From assembly GCF_008329605.1 (NCBI RefSeq), contig NZ_NPKO01000009.1, positions 245,308-309,307 of the forward strand: a stretch of DNA of 64,000 nucleotides, in the 5' to 3' direction. Of this stretch, positions 8,582 to 17,465 are shown piece after piece. The position numbers were made by a program, and so were the translations under genes. The notes below the pieces were generated by a model. That model worked only from the letters and a program-made list of their open reading frames with translations. It searched no databases and was not told the DNA's origin. The stretch's first letter is position 1. Every line of letters starts with the position of its first letter. The DNA comes from Mycolicibacterium sp. P9-64 (GTDB lineage: Bacteria; Actinomycetota; Actinomycetes; Mycobacteriales; Mycobacteriaceae).

Positions 8582-9807
8582 GCGTCCGCTCCGTACTTGG
8601 CGAGCACCTTGTCCCGCACCCGCGGATGGACGTTGACCCGCGTGATGTCGCCGTCGTAGTGCGCCATGACGCGATGATCCATCACCTTGCGCCACAGTGG
8701 CGGGAAGTAGGTGAGCCCGATCATCGACGCGTACCCGCTTGGCAGGCACGGAGCGTCGTCCATGCTGCGCAGCGTCTGGTAGCGGCGCGTGGGGTTGGCG
8801 TGGTGATCGCTGTGCCGCTGCAGGTGGTAGAGGAACAGGTTGGTCACCAGGTGGTCGGAATTCCAGCTGTGCTTCGGTGCGCACCGCTCGTAGCGTCCGC
8901 TCTCGGTCCTCTGCCGGAGCAGGCCGTAGTGCTCGAGGTAGTTGACGGTCTCCAGCAGGGTGAAGCCGAACACCGCTGAGATCGCGACGTACGGGATCAC
9001 CGCGAGGCCGAAGAACGCGATGAGCGCGCCGTAGAGCACCACCGACATCGCCCATGCGTTCAGCACGTCGTTGGACCAGTGCCACGGGCTCTTGTCGAGG
9101 CGGCGCAACCGCACCGCCTCGAGCTCCCACGACGACTTCAGGCTGCCCCACACGCTGCGCGGCAGGAACTCCCAGAACGTCTCGCCGAAGCGGGCCGACG
9201 CAGGATCCTCGGGGGTGGCAACACGGACGTGGTGGCCACGGTTGTGCTCGATGTAGAAGTGCCCGTAGCAGGTCTGGGCCAGCGTGATCTTGCTCAGCCA
9301 GCGCTCGAGGGTGTCCTTCTTGTGTCCCATCTCGTGCGCGGTGTTGATGCCGACGCCACCCATCATGCCGACCGAGAGGGCAAGGCCGATCTTGGCGACC
9401 CAGCTCAGGCCCCCGTCGAATCCGAGCCAGCTCAGGTCGCCTGCGGTGAACAGGTAGGCGCCGATCACGACGGTGAGGTACTGGAACGGAATGAAGATGT
9501 AGGTGCAGTAGCGGTAGTACTTGTCGTTCTCCAACCGCTCCATCGCCTCGTCCGGCGGATTCTCGCCGTCGGGCCCGTAACGCCAGTCGAGCAGCGGCAA
9601 CACGATGTACACCAGGATCGGGCCGATCCAAAAGGGCGCCTGCGCGGCCGCGTGCCAACCGAGCTGATTGAGCGCCCAGACGATTGGCAGCATCACCAGC
9701 ACCGCGGTGGGCACGATCAGGCCCATCAGCCACAGGTACCGCTTCCGGTCGCGCCACTGGTCGACCGGAGCCTCCGATCCGGAGACCTCCGAAAGATCTG
9801 ATGCCAT
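8578..9807 (-). CDS. alkB: Membrane alkane 1-monooxygenase
   Basis: A 409-residue integral membrane di-iron enzyme that hydroxylates the terminal carbon of medium to long alkanes. The histidine boxes are HEMGH at 158-162, EHNRGHH at 187-193 and HSDHH at 332-336, with the extra NYLEHYG motif near 289. About six hydrophobic segments surround them. The ATG at 9807 follows a strong AGGAGG. It heads a translationally coupled operon alkB-rubA-rubB-tetR, so oxygenase, electron carriers and regulator are made together. A palindromic operator candidate lies 61 to 79 bases upstream. Confidence 0.97.
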   Translation of the reverse strand: MASDLSEVSGSEAPVDQWRDRKRYLWLMGLIVPTAVLVMLPIVWALNQLGWHAAAQAPFWIGPILVYIVLPLLDWRYGPDGENPPDEAMERLENDKYYRYCTYIFIPFQYLTVVIGAYLFTAGDLSWLGFDGGLSWVAKIGLALSVGMMGGVGINTAHEMGHKKDTLERWLSKITLAQTCYGHFYIEHNRGHHVRVATPEDPASARFGETFWEFLPRSVWGSLKSSWELEAVRLRRLDKSPWHWSNDVLNAWAMSVVLYGALIAFFGLAVIPYVAISAVFGFTLLETVNYLEHYGLLRQRTESGRYERCAPKHSWNSDHLVTNLFLYHLQRHSDHHANPTRRYQTLRSMDDAPCLPSGYASMIGLTYFPPLWRKVMDHRVMAHYDGDITRVNVHPRVRDKVLAKYGADA

Positions 9808-9867
9808 CGCTGGCCACCTCCTATGAGAGCTGCGTCACTGTCGCTTTGGACGATACGCCCGACTTTG

Positions 9868-9886
9868 TCCGTTGTCTAGACACGGA
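9868..9886 (-). promoter_or_regulatory. Candidate TetR operator in the alkB promoter
   Basis: TCCGTTGTCTAGACACGGA is a near-perfect palindrome, TCCGT-GTCTAGAC-ACGGA with one extra T; its core TGTCTAGACA is a perfect 10-base palindrome. On the minus strand TTTACA and TAGACA lie 17 bases apart, a possible -35/-10 pair, so the palindrome would cover the -10. A second inverted repeat ACGGAGG/CCTCCGT (9882-9888 and 9904-9910) overlaps it. Confidence 0.5.
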
Positions 9887-9982
9887 GGCTAGTTTTGTAA
9901 AATCCTCCGTCCCCATGACGTCTTCGTGACCCCTCTTGCCGAACTGGGCGCTGGGTATAGCGGGGCCGGTAGCGTCCAGCCG

Positions 9983-11371
9983 ATGGGGCGGGAAGATGGA
10001 CAACACGCTGTCGTCATCGGCGCGAGCATCGCGGGCATGTGCGCGGCGCGGGTGCTGTCGGACCACTACGCCAAGGTCACGGTCTTCGAACGCGACGACC
10101 TTCCCGACCAGCCCGCCAACCGTTCCGCCGTGCCACAGGGCAGGCACGTCCACCTGTTGATGGCGCGCGGTGCCGCCGAGTTCGAGGGCTTGTTCCCCGG
10201 CCTGCTCGACGACATGGTGGCCGCAGGGGTGCCGGTCCTGGAGAACCGGCCCGACTGCATTCATTTCGGCGCCGCGGGCCACGTCCTTGGCACCCAGGCC
10301 ACGCTGCGCGACGAGTTCACCGCCTACGTACCGAGCCGGCCACACCTGGAATGGCAGATCAGGCGACGCGCGCTGGCAATCCCGAATGTCGAGCTGGTCC
10401 GCCGCGGCATCGCCCAACCTCGGTACGACGCAGCCGAAGAACGCGTGACGGGCGTGCTGCTCGACGCAGACGACGCGAGTGCAATCCCAGCCGATCTGGT
10501 CGTCGACGCGACCGGACGCGGCACCCGCCTGCCAGTGTGGTTGGAGCAGTGGGGATTCGGCAGGCCCACCGAGACCACCGTCGACGTCGGCATCGGCTAC
10601 GCCACCCACCAGGTCCACATCCCCGACGGCCTGATCGAGGAGAAGGTGGTGGTCGCCGGAGCATCCCACGACCAGCCGCTGGGTCTCGGCATGCTGTTCT
10701 ACGAAGACGGCAACTGGGGGCTGACGACGTACGGCACGGCGAAAGTTCCTCCACCGCAGAACTTCTCGGAAATGTGCGCATTGGCCGACCAGCTTCTGCC
10801 CGCCCACATCAGCGCCGCGGTGCGCAAGGGCGAGCCCATCGGCGACGTGGCGTTCCACAAGTACCCGACCAGTCGATGGCGTCGTTACGACAAGATGGAC
10901 CGCTTCCCCACCGGCATCATCCCGTTCGGGGACGCCGTGGTGAGCTTCAACCCGACGTTCGGCCAGGGCATGACCATGTCGTCGATCCAGGCGGGCAATC
11001 TCCGCGAGGTGCTTCGGTCCGGCGACCCCGACATCGCAGGCAAGCTGTCGCAGGCCACGGCGAAGACCACTTGGCCGGTGTGGATGATGACCGCCATCGG
11101 CGACCTGAGCTTGCACAACGCGACCGGTGAGGCGCAGTGGTGGTACCGGCCCGTCGGCGATCTCTTCGACCAGTTCCTCGGGGCGGCGGAGACGGATCCC
11201 GTTCTCGCCGAATGGTTTCTACGACGATTCAGCCTGCTGGACAGCCTCTGGATGGTTCCATCGGCGTCGTTGATCGGGCGTACCATCCGGCACAACGCGA
11301 GACTCTGGTGGACCGAGAAGCGCGCAGCTAGCCGGTCAAGGCGCGATCGAGATCGGGTTCCAAGTAGATGA
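9983..11371 (+). CDS. FAD-dependent oxidoreductase/monooxygenase-like protein
   Basis: A 462-residue flavoprotein of the aromatic hydroxylase/squalene epoxidase type. It has an N-terminal dinucleotide fold with GASIAG near residues 13-18, FERDDLP ending the second strand, a VVDATGRG motif, and a PFGDAVVSFNPTFGQGM block that binds the FAD pyrophosphate. The ATG at 9983 gives the length I recall for Rv3254; an upstream ATG at 9926 in the same frame would add 19 residues. It diverges from the alkB operon and its end overlaps the convergent cation transporter by 44 bases. Substrate unknown. Confidence 0.85.
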   Translation: MGREDGQHAVVIGASIAGMCAARVLSDHYAKVTVFERDDLPDQPANRSAVPQGRHVHLLMARGAAEFEGLFPGLLDDMVAAGVPVLENRPDCIHFGAAGHVLGTQATLRDEFTAYVPSRPHLEWQIRRRALAIPNVELVRRGIAQPRYDAAEERVTGVLLDADDASAIPADLVVDATGRGTRLPVWLEQWGFGRPTETTVDVGIGYATHQVHIPDGLIEEKVVVAGASHDQPLGLGMLFYEDGNWGLTTYGTAKVPPPQNFSEMCALADQLLPAHISAAVRKGEPIGDVAFHKYPTSRWRRYDKMDRFPTGIIPFGDAVVSFNPTFGQGMTMSSIQAGNLREVLRSGDPDIAGKLSQATAKTTWPVWMMTAIGDLSLHNATGEAQWWYRPVGDLFDQFLGAAETDPVLAEWFLRRFSLLDSLWMVPSASLIGRTIRHNARLWWTEKRAASRSRRDRDRVPSR

Positions 11372-12248
11372 CATTGGCCGCGGGTACCGCGGCGCGAACG
11401 GCTGCCTCGGCGGCATCGATGGTGGCCGCCACCGTGGCCAGGTCGGTGTTGGCGGCCAACGCGATCTTGGCACCGACCAGAAGTTCGTCGGGACCGAGGT
11501 ACTGCGTGCGGATGTGAATCAGGCGGTCGACGTTCGGGGTCTGCTCGAGCGCCGCCCGAATCGCCTTGTCCTCCTCGCTGGTTGCACCCTCCCCAATGAG
11601 CAGGCTGTGCATCTCGATCATCAAGATCACGGCGATGATGCCGAGCAGCACGCCGATCGCCACGGTGCCAATGCCGTCCCACACCGGATCGCCCGTAAGC
11701 ATCGACAGCCCGACGCCGCACAAGGCGAGCGCCAGACCGATCAGCGCACCGGTGTCCTCCAGCAGCACCACGGGCAGCTCGGGGTTGCGCGACGTCCTGA
11801 TGAAGCGCCACCAGCTGGCCGACCCCTTGAGCGGTCGCGACTCCACCGCCGCGGTGCGAAAGCTGTAGGACTCCAAGCAGATCGCCACGACCAGGATCGC
11901 GATCGCCACCACCGGCGACGTCAACTCCTCGGGGTGGCTGATCTTGTGATAACCCTCGTACAGCGCAAACACCGACCCCAGCGTGAACAACACCAGCGCC
12001 ACGACGAACGAATAGAAGTACCGGCTGCGGCCGTAGCCGAACTGGTGCAGGTCATCTGCTTGCTTGCGCGCTTGACGCTGCCCGAACAGCAGCAGGCCCT
12101 GGTTCGAGGTGTCCGCGACCGAGTGCACCGATTCGGCCAGCATCGACGAACTGCCCGTGATGACAAAACCGACGAACTTCGCTACCGCGATACCGGCATT
12201 CGCCAGCAGTGCCGCGATGATCGCCCGGGTACTGCCGGCAGTCGACAT
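11328..12248 (-). CDS. Cation diffusion facilitator family transporter
   Basis: A 306-residue membrane protein with about six hydrophobic segments and a cytoplasmic C-terminal domain. Metal-site motifs are visible: the N-terminal helix has SVHSVADTSNQ and a later helix has LLEDTGALIGL, equivalent to the HxxxD and DxxxD-type zinc ligands of CDF exporters. The C-terminal domain (IHIRTQYLGPDELLVGAKI) matches the metallochaperone-like ferredoxin fold. It probably exports Zn2+, Mn2+ or Fe2+ by proton antiport. It starts 7 bases after manA, hence likely the last gene of the pmmA-tobH-manA transcript, whose manA product is itself a zinc enzyme. Confidence 0.85.
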   Translation of the reverse strand: MSTAGSTRAIIAALLANAGIAVAKFVGFVITGSSSMLAESVHSVADTSNQGLLLFGQRQARKQADDLHQFGYGRSRYFYSFVVALVLFTLGSVFALYEGYHKISHPEELTSPVVAIAILVVAICLESYSFRTAAVESRPLKGSASWWRFIRTSRNPELPVVLLEDTGALIGLALALCGVGLSMLTGDPVWDGIGTVAIGVLLGIIAVILMIEMHSLLIGEGATSEEDKAIRAALEQTPNVDRLIHIRTQYLGPDELLVGAKIALAANTDLATVAATIDAAEAAVRAAVPAANVIYLEPDLDRALTG

Positions 12249-12255
12249 CGTGCTC

Positions 12256-13482
12256 CTAGATGCCCACCGTGGTCCGGAACAGCTTCGTCGGCTGCTCGGC
12301 GACCAGCCGGATGGGCCCGTCGTCGGCCGCCACCCACGCGGCCGCACCCTTCTCCAGCCGCAGTACGTTGGACTTGGCGTGCACCGTGACCGCGCCCTCG
12401 GTGCACAACAGGATCTGGGGTCCGTCGTGGCGCGCGGGGGCGTCGACCTCGTGACCCACGTGGTCGCGGTCCAGTTTCAGCACCGACACCGCGAATTCCG
12501 GTGCGGGCGTTCGGTAGACGAGCTCGATTCCGTCTCCGACGGGCTCGGGCCGAATGTGGGACTCGTCGGTCGGGGTGAAGTCCAGCACCCGCAGCAGCTC
12601 GGGCACGTCGACGTGCTTGGGCGTCAACCCGCCGCGCAAGACGTTGTCGGAGTTGGCCATTACCTCGAAGCCGACCCCGTGCAGGTAGGCGTGCAGGTTG
12701 CCTGCGGGCAGATAGATGCCCTCACCAGGCTCCAGGGTGATGCGGTTGAGCAGCAACGCGGCGAGCACGCCGGCGTCGCCTGGATAGCGCTCACCCAGCT
12801 CGAGCACCGTCTTGGCCTCGGCAGCGAATTTCGTTTCGCCAGAACGGAGATAGTTCACCGCACCGTCGAGCACGGCGGGCACCAGCACGTCGAGGTCGGG
12901 TTGGGGTGCGGTGATCCAGGTGGTGAACAACGCCCGCAACCCGTCGGCCTCGGACTGCCCCGACAGCAGGTCGATGAAGGAGTCCAGATCGGACACGGCG
13001 AGCGCGCGCATCATCTCGACGCTGCGTGCGGCGGGCCGGAAGCCGGCAAGCGCTTCGAACGGGCCGAGCGCCACGATGAGTTCGGGTTTATGGCTGCGGT
13101 CGCGGTAGTTGCGCGTCGGCGCCGTCACCGGAATCTCAAGGCGGTCCTCGCGGGCGAAGCCCTCGACAGCCTGCTCGGCACTCGGATGCGCTTGCAGCGA
13201 AAGCGGTTCGTCGGCCGCGAGCACCTTCGCGAGGAAGGGCAGACAGTCGCCGAAGCGCTCGCGGGTGGCCTTGCCCAACTGTCCCTCGGGATCGGCCTTG
13301 ATGACGTCGAGCAGCGATTGCTCCCCGCTGTCCGTCTCGAGGCGAGCAGGATCGCCAGGGTGCGCGCCGAACCACAGCTCCGCTTCGGGATGCGCTGTCG
13401 GACTTGGCCGTCCAGTGAATTGGGCAATCTCAGTACGCGACCCCCATGCATAGGTCCGCACCGCTCCGTGTAGCAGGTCCAC
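12256..13482 (-). CDS. manA: Mannose-6-phosphate isomerase (type I)
   Basis: A 408-residue zinc enzyme that interconverts fructose 6-phosphate and mannose 6-phosphate, the entry point for mannosylated glycolipids and GDP-mannose. The zinc-site motif SLQAHPS lies near residue 95 and the substrate motif SHKPELIVAL near 130; the cupin C-terminal part includes GEGIYLPAGNLHAY. The start is GTG at 13482, 4 bases after the tobH stop. It sits in the operon pmmA-tobH-manA, which supplies mannose 1-phosphate. Confidence 0.95.
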   Translation of the reverse strand: MDLLHGAVRTYAWGSRTEIAQFTGRPSPTAHPEAELWFGAHPGDPARLETDSGEQSLLDVIKADPEGQLGKATRERFGDCLPFLAKVLAADEPLSLQAHPSAEQAVEGFAREDRLEIPVTAPTRNYRDRSHKPELIVALGPFEALAGFRPAARSVEMMRALAVSDLDSFIDLLSGQSEADGLRALFTTWITAPQPDLDVLVPAVLDGAVNYLRSGETKFAAEAKTVLELGERYPGDAGVLAALLLNRITLEPGEGIYLPAGNLHAYLHGVGFEVMANSDNVLRGGLTPKHVDVPELLRVLDFTPTDESHIRPEPVGDGIELVYRTPAPEFAVSVLKLDRDHVGHEVDAPARHDGPQILLCTEGAVTVHAKSNVLRLEKGAAAWVAADDGPIRLVAEQPTKLFRTTVGI

Positions 13483-13486
13483 TCGC

Positions 13487-14569
13487 CTAACCTCGAACCA
13501 GTCGCAGGTAAACCGCTGTCATGTCCAAGCGCACCGCCAACGTCGCCAACTGCTGCTCGAGGCGGCCACCCGACGGAGTCGCGGCATCGGGGACGTCCTT
13601 GGCGCTGACCACGTCGAGGCCGTCATACCCATCCAGCCTCGACGCAATCCCCGACCGTTCGTCATCCGCGGCGAGAACGACGGAACGGATCGCCGCGGGC
13701 AGCGGCCCGTCGAGTTCCTCGTCGTGGAAGATCGACGTCTCGTAATTGGTTGCAGTCCTGGCGAGTCCGCCGTGCAGCGCCACCACCAGATCGGCGAGCC
13801 CGACGGCCGCCACCGGTTTGTGGCCCACTCGCAGCAGCACCGCGGCGGCATGCCTGGCGAGCGCCAACGTCGCCGCCTTGTCGCCCGCCAGCACGACGTC
13901 GCGACCAGACATGCGGTCGGCAAGCGTCTTGGCGGGGTTGGTGAACATCTCGCGGCCCGCGCTGTTGCGCAGGGCCTCGGCGTCCAGCTCGTCGGCCAGA
14001 CCCGCGATGTCCACCTGCATCCCGGCATCCACCACGCTCAGGATGGCCAGACCCGCGGAGAAGTACCTGGCGAACCCGAAGTCGTCGAGCACCCGCAACC
14101 GCGGCTCGATCACCACCGCGCGCCCCGCGGCCACCTCCTGAAGCGGACCCTCGTTCGGAGCCACCACGACCACGCGCGCGCCACGCCGCGTCCCCGTCGC
14201 CGCGGCCGACACCAGCACCGGATCCACGGGATCGTCGCCGGCGACGACCAGAACGTCCAGCGCGCCGATCCATGGCGGCACCTCGGGCGCAACGACCAAC
14301 GGCGCCGCCGTCGACCCGGCGAGGGCGGCGGCCAGCATCAACCCGGCCGCCTCGGCCGCACCCCGACTGGCCACCCAGATCACCGTGCGCGGCGGCAGGT
14401 CCGATCGCAGCGGCTCGAGCACGCCTTCGTCCAAGGCGGCAGCCGTGGCGCGGACCTGGGCACCCGCCATCGACGCCGACCGCAGCAGACCCTCGCGATC
14501 GGCCGCGAGCAATCCATCGGTGTCGTCGAGGTCGACGGTCGCCGATTGTGCGCGAGAGTCTGCGCTCAC
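13487..14569 (-). CDS. TobH-like SIS-domain protein
   Basis: A 360-residue protein starting at a GTG that overlaps the pmmA stop as GTGA. It has alternating strand/helix segments (VIWVASRGAAEAAGLMLAA, ALDVLVVAGDDPVDP, RGARVVVVAPNEG) of a sugar-isomerase (SIS) fold, resembling the bacterial phosphoglucose/phosphomannose isomerase C-terminal family. It lies between phosphomannomutase and mannose-6-phosphate isomerase, as Rv3256c does in my memory of H37Rv, where it is called TobH-like. The context suggests a regulatory or isomerase role in mannose metabolism; the catalytic activity is unproven. Confidence 0.75.
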   Translation of the reverse strand: MSADSRAQSATVDLDDTDGLLAADREGLLRSASMAGAQVRATAAALDEGVLEPLRSDLPPRTVIWVASRGAAEAAGLMLAAALAGSTAAPLVVAPEVPPWIGALDVLVVAGDDPVDPVLVSAAATGTRRGARVVVVAPNEGPLQEVAAGRAVVIEPRLRVLDDFGFARYFSAGLAILSVVDAGMQVDIAGLADELDAEALRNSAGREMFTNPAKTLADRMSGRDVVLAGDKAATLALARHAAAVLLRVGHKPVAAVGLADLVVALHGGLARTATNYETSIFHDEELDGPLPAAIRSVVLAADDERSGIASRLDGYDGLDVVSAKDVPDAATPSGGRLEQQLATLAVRLDMTAVYLRLVRG

Positions 14570-15963
14570 GTTGCGTTCCCGGTGTGCGTGGCGATCAGCT
14601 CGGCCACGTGGTCGACGACCTCGTTGACGCCATCGGTGGAGCGCGCCTCGACGTTCAGCCGCAGCAATGGCTCGGTGTTCGACGTCCGCAGGTTGAACCA
14701 CGTGCCGTCGCCGAGGTCGACGGTCACGCCGTCGAGATGGTCGATGGAGTGGATGCGGCTGCTGAAGGACTTCAACACGGAGTCCACACACGTCGGTGCG
14801 TCGGCGACGGTGAAGTTGATCTCGCCGGACGCCTCGTAGCGTTGGTAGTCGGCCATGATCTGCGATAGCGGTCGATGCTGTTCGCCGAGCGCGGCCAGTA
14901 CGTGCAGCGCGGCCAGCATGCCGGAGTCGGCACCCCAGAAGTCGCGGAAGTAGTAGTGCGCCGAGTGCTCGCCGCCGAAGATCGCGCCGGTCTCGGCCAT
15001 CAGGCCCTTGATGTAGGAGTGACCGACGCGGGCGCGCACGGCCGTGCCGCCCCGTTCGACGATCAGCTCCGGCACCGCCCGCGACGTGATCAGGTTGTGA
15101 ATGACGGTGGCACCCATCTCACGGCTGAGCTCGCGCGCCGCCACCAGTGCGGTCACCGCCGACGGCGAGACGGGCTGCCCGAGTTCGTCGACGACGAAGC
15201 AGCGGTCGGCGTCGCCGTCGAAGGCCAGTCCGATGTCGGCGCCGGTGGCCAGCACGTGGGCCTGCAGATCGACCAGGTTGGCCGGGTCAAGCGGGTTGGC
15301 CTCGTGGTTGGGGAACGTGCCGTCGAGTTCGAAGAACAACGGCAGCAACGTGATCCCAGCGATGGGACCAAGGACACCCGGGGTGGTGTGACCGGCCATG
15401 CCGTTACCCGCGTCCACGGCCACCCGCAGGGGCCTGCCGCCGGACACGTCGACGAGCGAGCGCAGGAACTGACCGTAGTCGTCGAGGACGTCGCGATCAC
15501 TGATCGTGCCAGCGGGTCCGTCGTGGCTGGGGACGCCGTCGATCACCTCACTGCTGATGGTGGTGAGACCGCTCTCCTTGCCGACCGGCTTGGCGCCGGC
15601 ACGGCACAGCTTGATGCCGTTGTAGGCGGCCGGGTTGTGGCTCGCGGTGAACATCGCGCCGGGACAGTCCAGCAGCCCCGAGGCGAAGTAGAGCTGATCG
15701 GTCGACGCAAGGCCGATCCGGGTCACGTCGAGCCCCTGCGCCACGACGCCCTCGGCGAACGCGTCGGCGAGCGACGGCGAGCTGGACCGCATGTCGTAAC
15801 CGATCACCACCTGGCTGGCGCCGGGCGACCCTTCGTCGCGCACCAACCGGGCGAACGCGCCACCCACGTCGGAGACGAAGGCCTCGTCGATCTCTTCACC
15901 GACCAGACCCCGCACGTCATATGCCTTGATGACGCGGTTGACAGCCGCAGCGGGCCGAGACAT
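14566..15963 (-). CDS. manB: Phosphomannomutase/phosphoglucomutase
   Basis: A 465-residue alpha-D-phosphohexomutase that converts mannose 6-phosphate to mannose 1-phosphate. The phosphoserine loop TASHNP (near 105) and metal-binding DGDADR (near 245) are intact, and the C-terminal phosphate-binding RTSNTEPLLR is present. AAGGAG precedes the ATG at 15963. It heads the operon with tobH and manA. In H37Rv this gene is Rv3257c, also called pmmA. Its product feeds the GDP-mannose pyrophosphorylase encoded at 20.7 kb. Cytoplasmic. Confidence 0.95.
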   Translation of the reverse strand: MSRPAAAVNRVIKAYDVRGLVGEEIDEAFVSDVGGAFARLVRDEGSPGASQVVIGYDMRSSSPSLADAFAEGVVAQGLDVTRIGLASTDQLYFASGLLDCPGAMFTASHNPAAYNGIKLCRAGAKPVGKESGLTTISSEVIDGVPSHDGPAGTISDRDVLDDYGQFLRSLVDVSGGRPLRVAVDAGNGMAGHTTPGVLGPIAGITLLPLFFELDGTFPNHEANPLDPANLVDLQAHVLATGADIGLAFDGDADRCFVVDELGQPVSPSAVTALVAARELSREMGATVIHNLITSRAVPELIVERGGTAVRARVGHSYIKGLMAETGAIFGGEHSAHYYFRDFWGADSGMLAALHVLAALGEQHRPLSQIMADYQRYEASGEINFTVADAPTCVDSVLKSFSSRIHSIDHLDGVTVDLGDGTWFNLRTSNTEPLLRLNVEARSTDGVNEVVDHVAELIATHTGNAT

Positions 15964-16088
15964 AAATCTCCTTGGATCCCCTAGCCGGAAATGGTCCTGC
16001 CGTTAGCCTATCGGCTCGCGAATTCTCGTGCCGACGCTCACACCGCGTCGCCTCCGCAAAGTCCAGCCGAGCCGGGAAAGGGAGGTGT

Positions 16089-16505
16089 CTAGTCACCGGG
16101 ATCGGGCAAGACGCGCAGATGTCCACGCCGCCGGCCGTTGTGCTCCGAACGTCGGGCGGCAGGCGCCATCAACGCGCCGCCATGCACGCCGGTCGATGGA
16201 TCGGTGAACCCGGTGACCGCGCCCATCGGCGAAACGCCGTCGCGCCCCTCCCTGACCGCATCGGCCAGCGCCACCAGATCGTCATCGTCACTGTGCGACG
16301 GAAGCGGGCCTGCGTGCCGCACCAGCTCCCAGCCACGCGGAGCGGTGATCCGGCCTGCGTGCTTGACGCATAGATCCCACGAGTGCGGTTCCGACACGGT
16401 GGCCAGCGGCCCGACGACCGCCGTCGAGTCGGAGTACACGAAGGTCAGCGTCGCCACGGCATAGTGCGGGCACCCAGGCCTGCAGCAGCGACGGGGAACG
16501 TTCAC
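16089..16505 (-). CDS. DUF3499 family protein
   Basis: A 138-residue actinobacterial protein like Rv3258c. The N-terminus has CCRPGC and, about 40 residues later, a CVKHAG, spacing that could make a small zinc-binding site. The rest is charged and probably disordered toward the Arg-rich C-terminus. It starts with GTG at 16505 and is separated by 125 bases from the pmmA start. It is conserved beside whiB2 and the mannose genes, but its role is unknown. Confidence 0.8.
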   Translation of the reverse strand: MNVPRRCCRPGCPHYAVATLTFVYSDSTAVVGPLATVSEPHSWDLCVKHAGRITAPRGWELVRHAGPLPSHSDDDDLVALADAVREGRDGVSPMGAVTGFTDPSTGVHGGALMAPAARRSEHNGRRRGHLRVLPDPGD

Positions 16506-16592
16506 GCAAGCGAGGTTATCTGCTGGCGACGTCGCGCAAGCACGACACGCGCAGTTACGCGTCGGCCGATCTCCAACCGTTACGATCTGCCG

Positions 16593-17048
16593 ATGGCCGA
16601 CCCGAGATCACGTCGTGGCCGGGAAATGCGTGGTCCGCTGTTACCGCCGACGGTGCCCGGGTGGCGCAGCCGGGCCGAATTGTTCGACATGGCCGTCCTC
16701 GAGGCCTATGAGCCGATCGAACGGCGTTGGCAGGAGCGTCTCTCGACGTTGGACGTCGCGGTGGACGAGATCCCGAGGATCTCACCCAAGGATCCCGAGA
16801 GCGTGCAATGGCCGCCGGAGGTGATCGCCGACGGGCCCATTGCACTCGCCCGGTTGATTCCTGCAGGGGTGGATGTGCGGGGCAATGCCACGCGCGCACG
16901 AATTGTGTTGTTCCGCAAGCCGATCGAGAGGCGGGCGAAGGACACCGCCGAGCTCGCGGACCTGCTGCATGAAGTGCTGGTGGCCCAGGTGGCCACGTTC
17001 TTGGGCGTAGAACCTTCCGTCATCGACCCGACGATCGACGACGACTGA
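16593..17048 (+). CDS. Zincin-1-like protein (Rv3259 type) with incomplete HExxH
   Basis: A 151-residue protein similar in length and context to Rv3259. The family is often labelled a minimal zincin metallopeptidase, but the motif position here reads LLHEVLVAQVATFLG, which keeps HE and lacks the second zinc-binding His. It is therefore unlikely to be an active protease as read. The N-terminus is basic (RSRRGREMRG), then a long helix. It diverges from the DUF3499 gene and converges on whiB2 with a 21-base gap. Function unknown. Confidence 0.75.
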   Translation: MADPRSRRGREMRGPLLPPTVPGWRSRAELFDMAVLEAYEPIERRWQERLSTLDVAVDEIPRISPKDPESVQWPPEVIADGPIALARLIPAGVDVRGNATRARIVLFRKPIERRAKDTAELADLLHEVLVAQVATFLGVEPSVIDPTIDDD

Positions 17049-17069
17049 GCCCCGGCCAGGCCGGTCCGC

Positions 17070-17465
17070 TCAGATGATGCCGCGCTTGAGGCGACGGCGT
17101 TCGCGCTCGGACAGGCCGCCCCAGATGCCGAAGCGCTCGTCGTGCGCCAAGGCGTAGTCCAGGCACCTGTCCTTCACCTCGCAGCCCAAGCAGATGCGCT
17201 TGGCCTCACGAGTCGAGCCGCCCTTCTCGGGGAAGAACGCTTCAGGATCGGTCTGTGCGCAGAGCGCCCGTTCCTGCCATTGCTCGTCGTCCTCGTCGGT
17301 TGCCGGCTCGAGTTCGATCTGATCGGGTACCACGCTCAGTTGAGGCCGCCCCGTCGCCACGCTCTGTGCCGGTCCAGTATTGGTGTGCGGGGTACTGCCT
17401 ACTGAGCCGAGCATCCGACTATCGAAGTGGATCACACGATCGAAATCAACGCGCTCATAAGACAT
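17070..17465 (-). CDS. whiB2: WhiB2 iron-sulfur transcription factor (WhmD)
   Basis: A 131-residue Wbl protein. The four cluster cysteines occur as a single Cys (in ALCAQTDP), then CLGCEVKDRC, followed by the GIWGG turn and a basic DNA-binding tail ERRRLKR. WhiB2/WhmD is needed for septation and cell division in mycobacteria. I chose the ATG at 17465 because GAGGAGGCGGAAG sits directly before it; the ATG five codons upstream would place that ribosome site inside the gene. It is divergent from fbiA across a 291-base region. Confidence 0.95.
   Translation of the reverse strand: MSYERVDFDRVIHFDSRMLGSVGSTPHTNTGPAQSVATGRPQLSVVPDQIELEPATDEDDEQWQERALCAQTDPEAFFPEKGGSTREAKRICLGCEVKDRCLDYALAHDERFGIWGGLSERERRRLKRGII

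Noticed and set aside
9821..11116. Minus-strand frame of 431 codons opposite the FAD oxidoreductase
   Set aside because: The plus-strand gene has clear FAD motifs; this frame has none and would run head-on through them and the alkB promoter.
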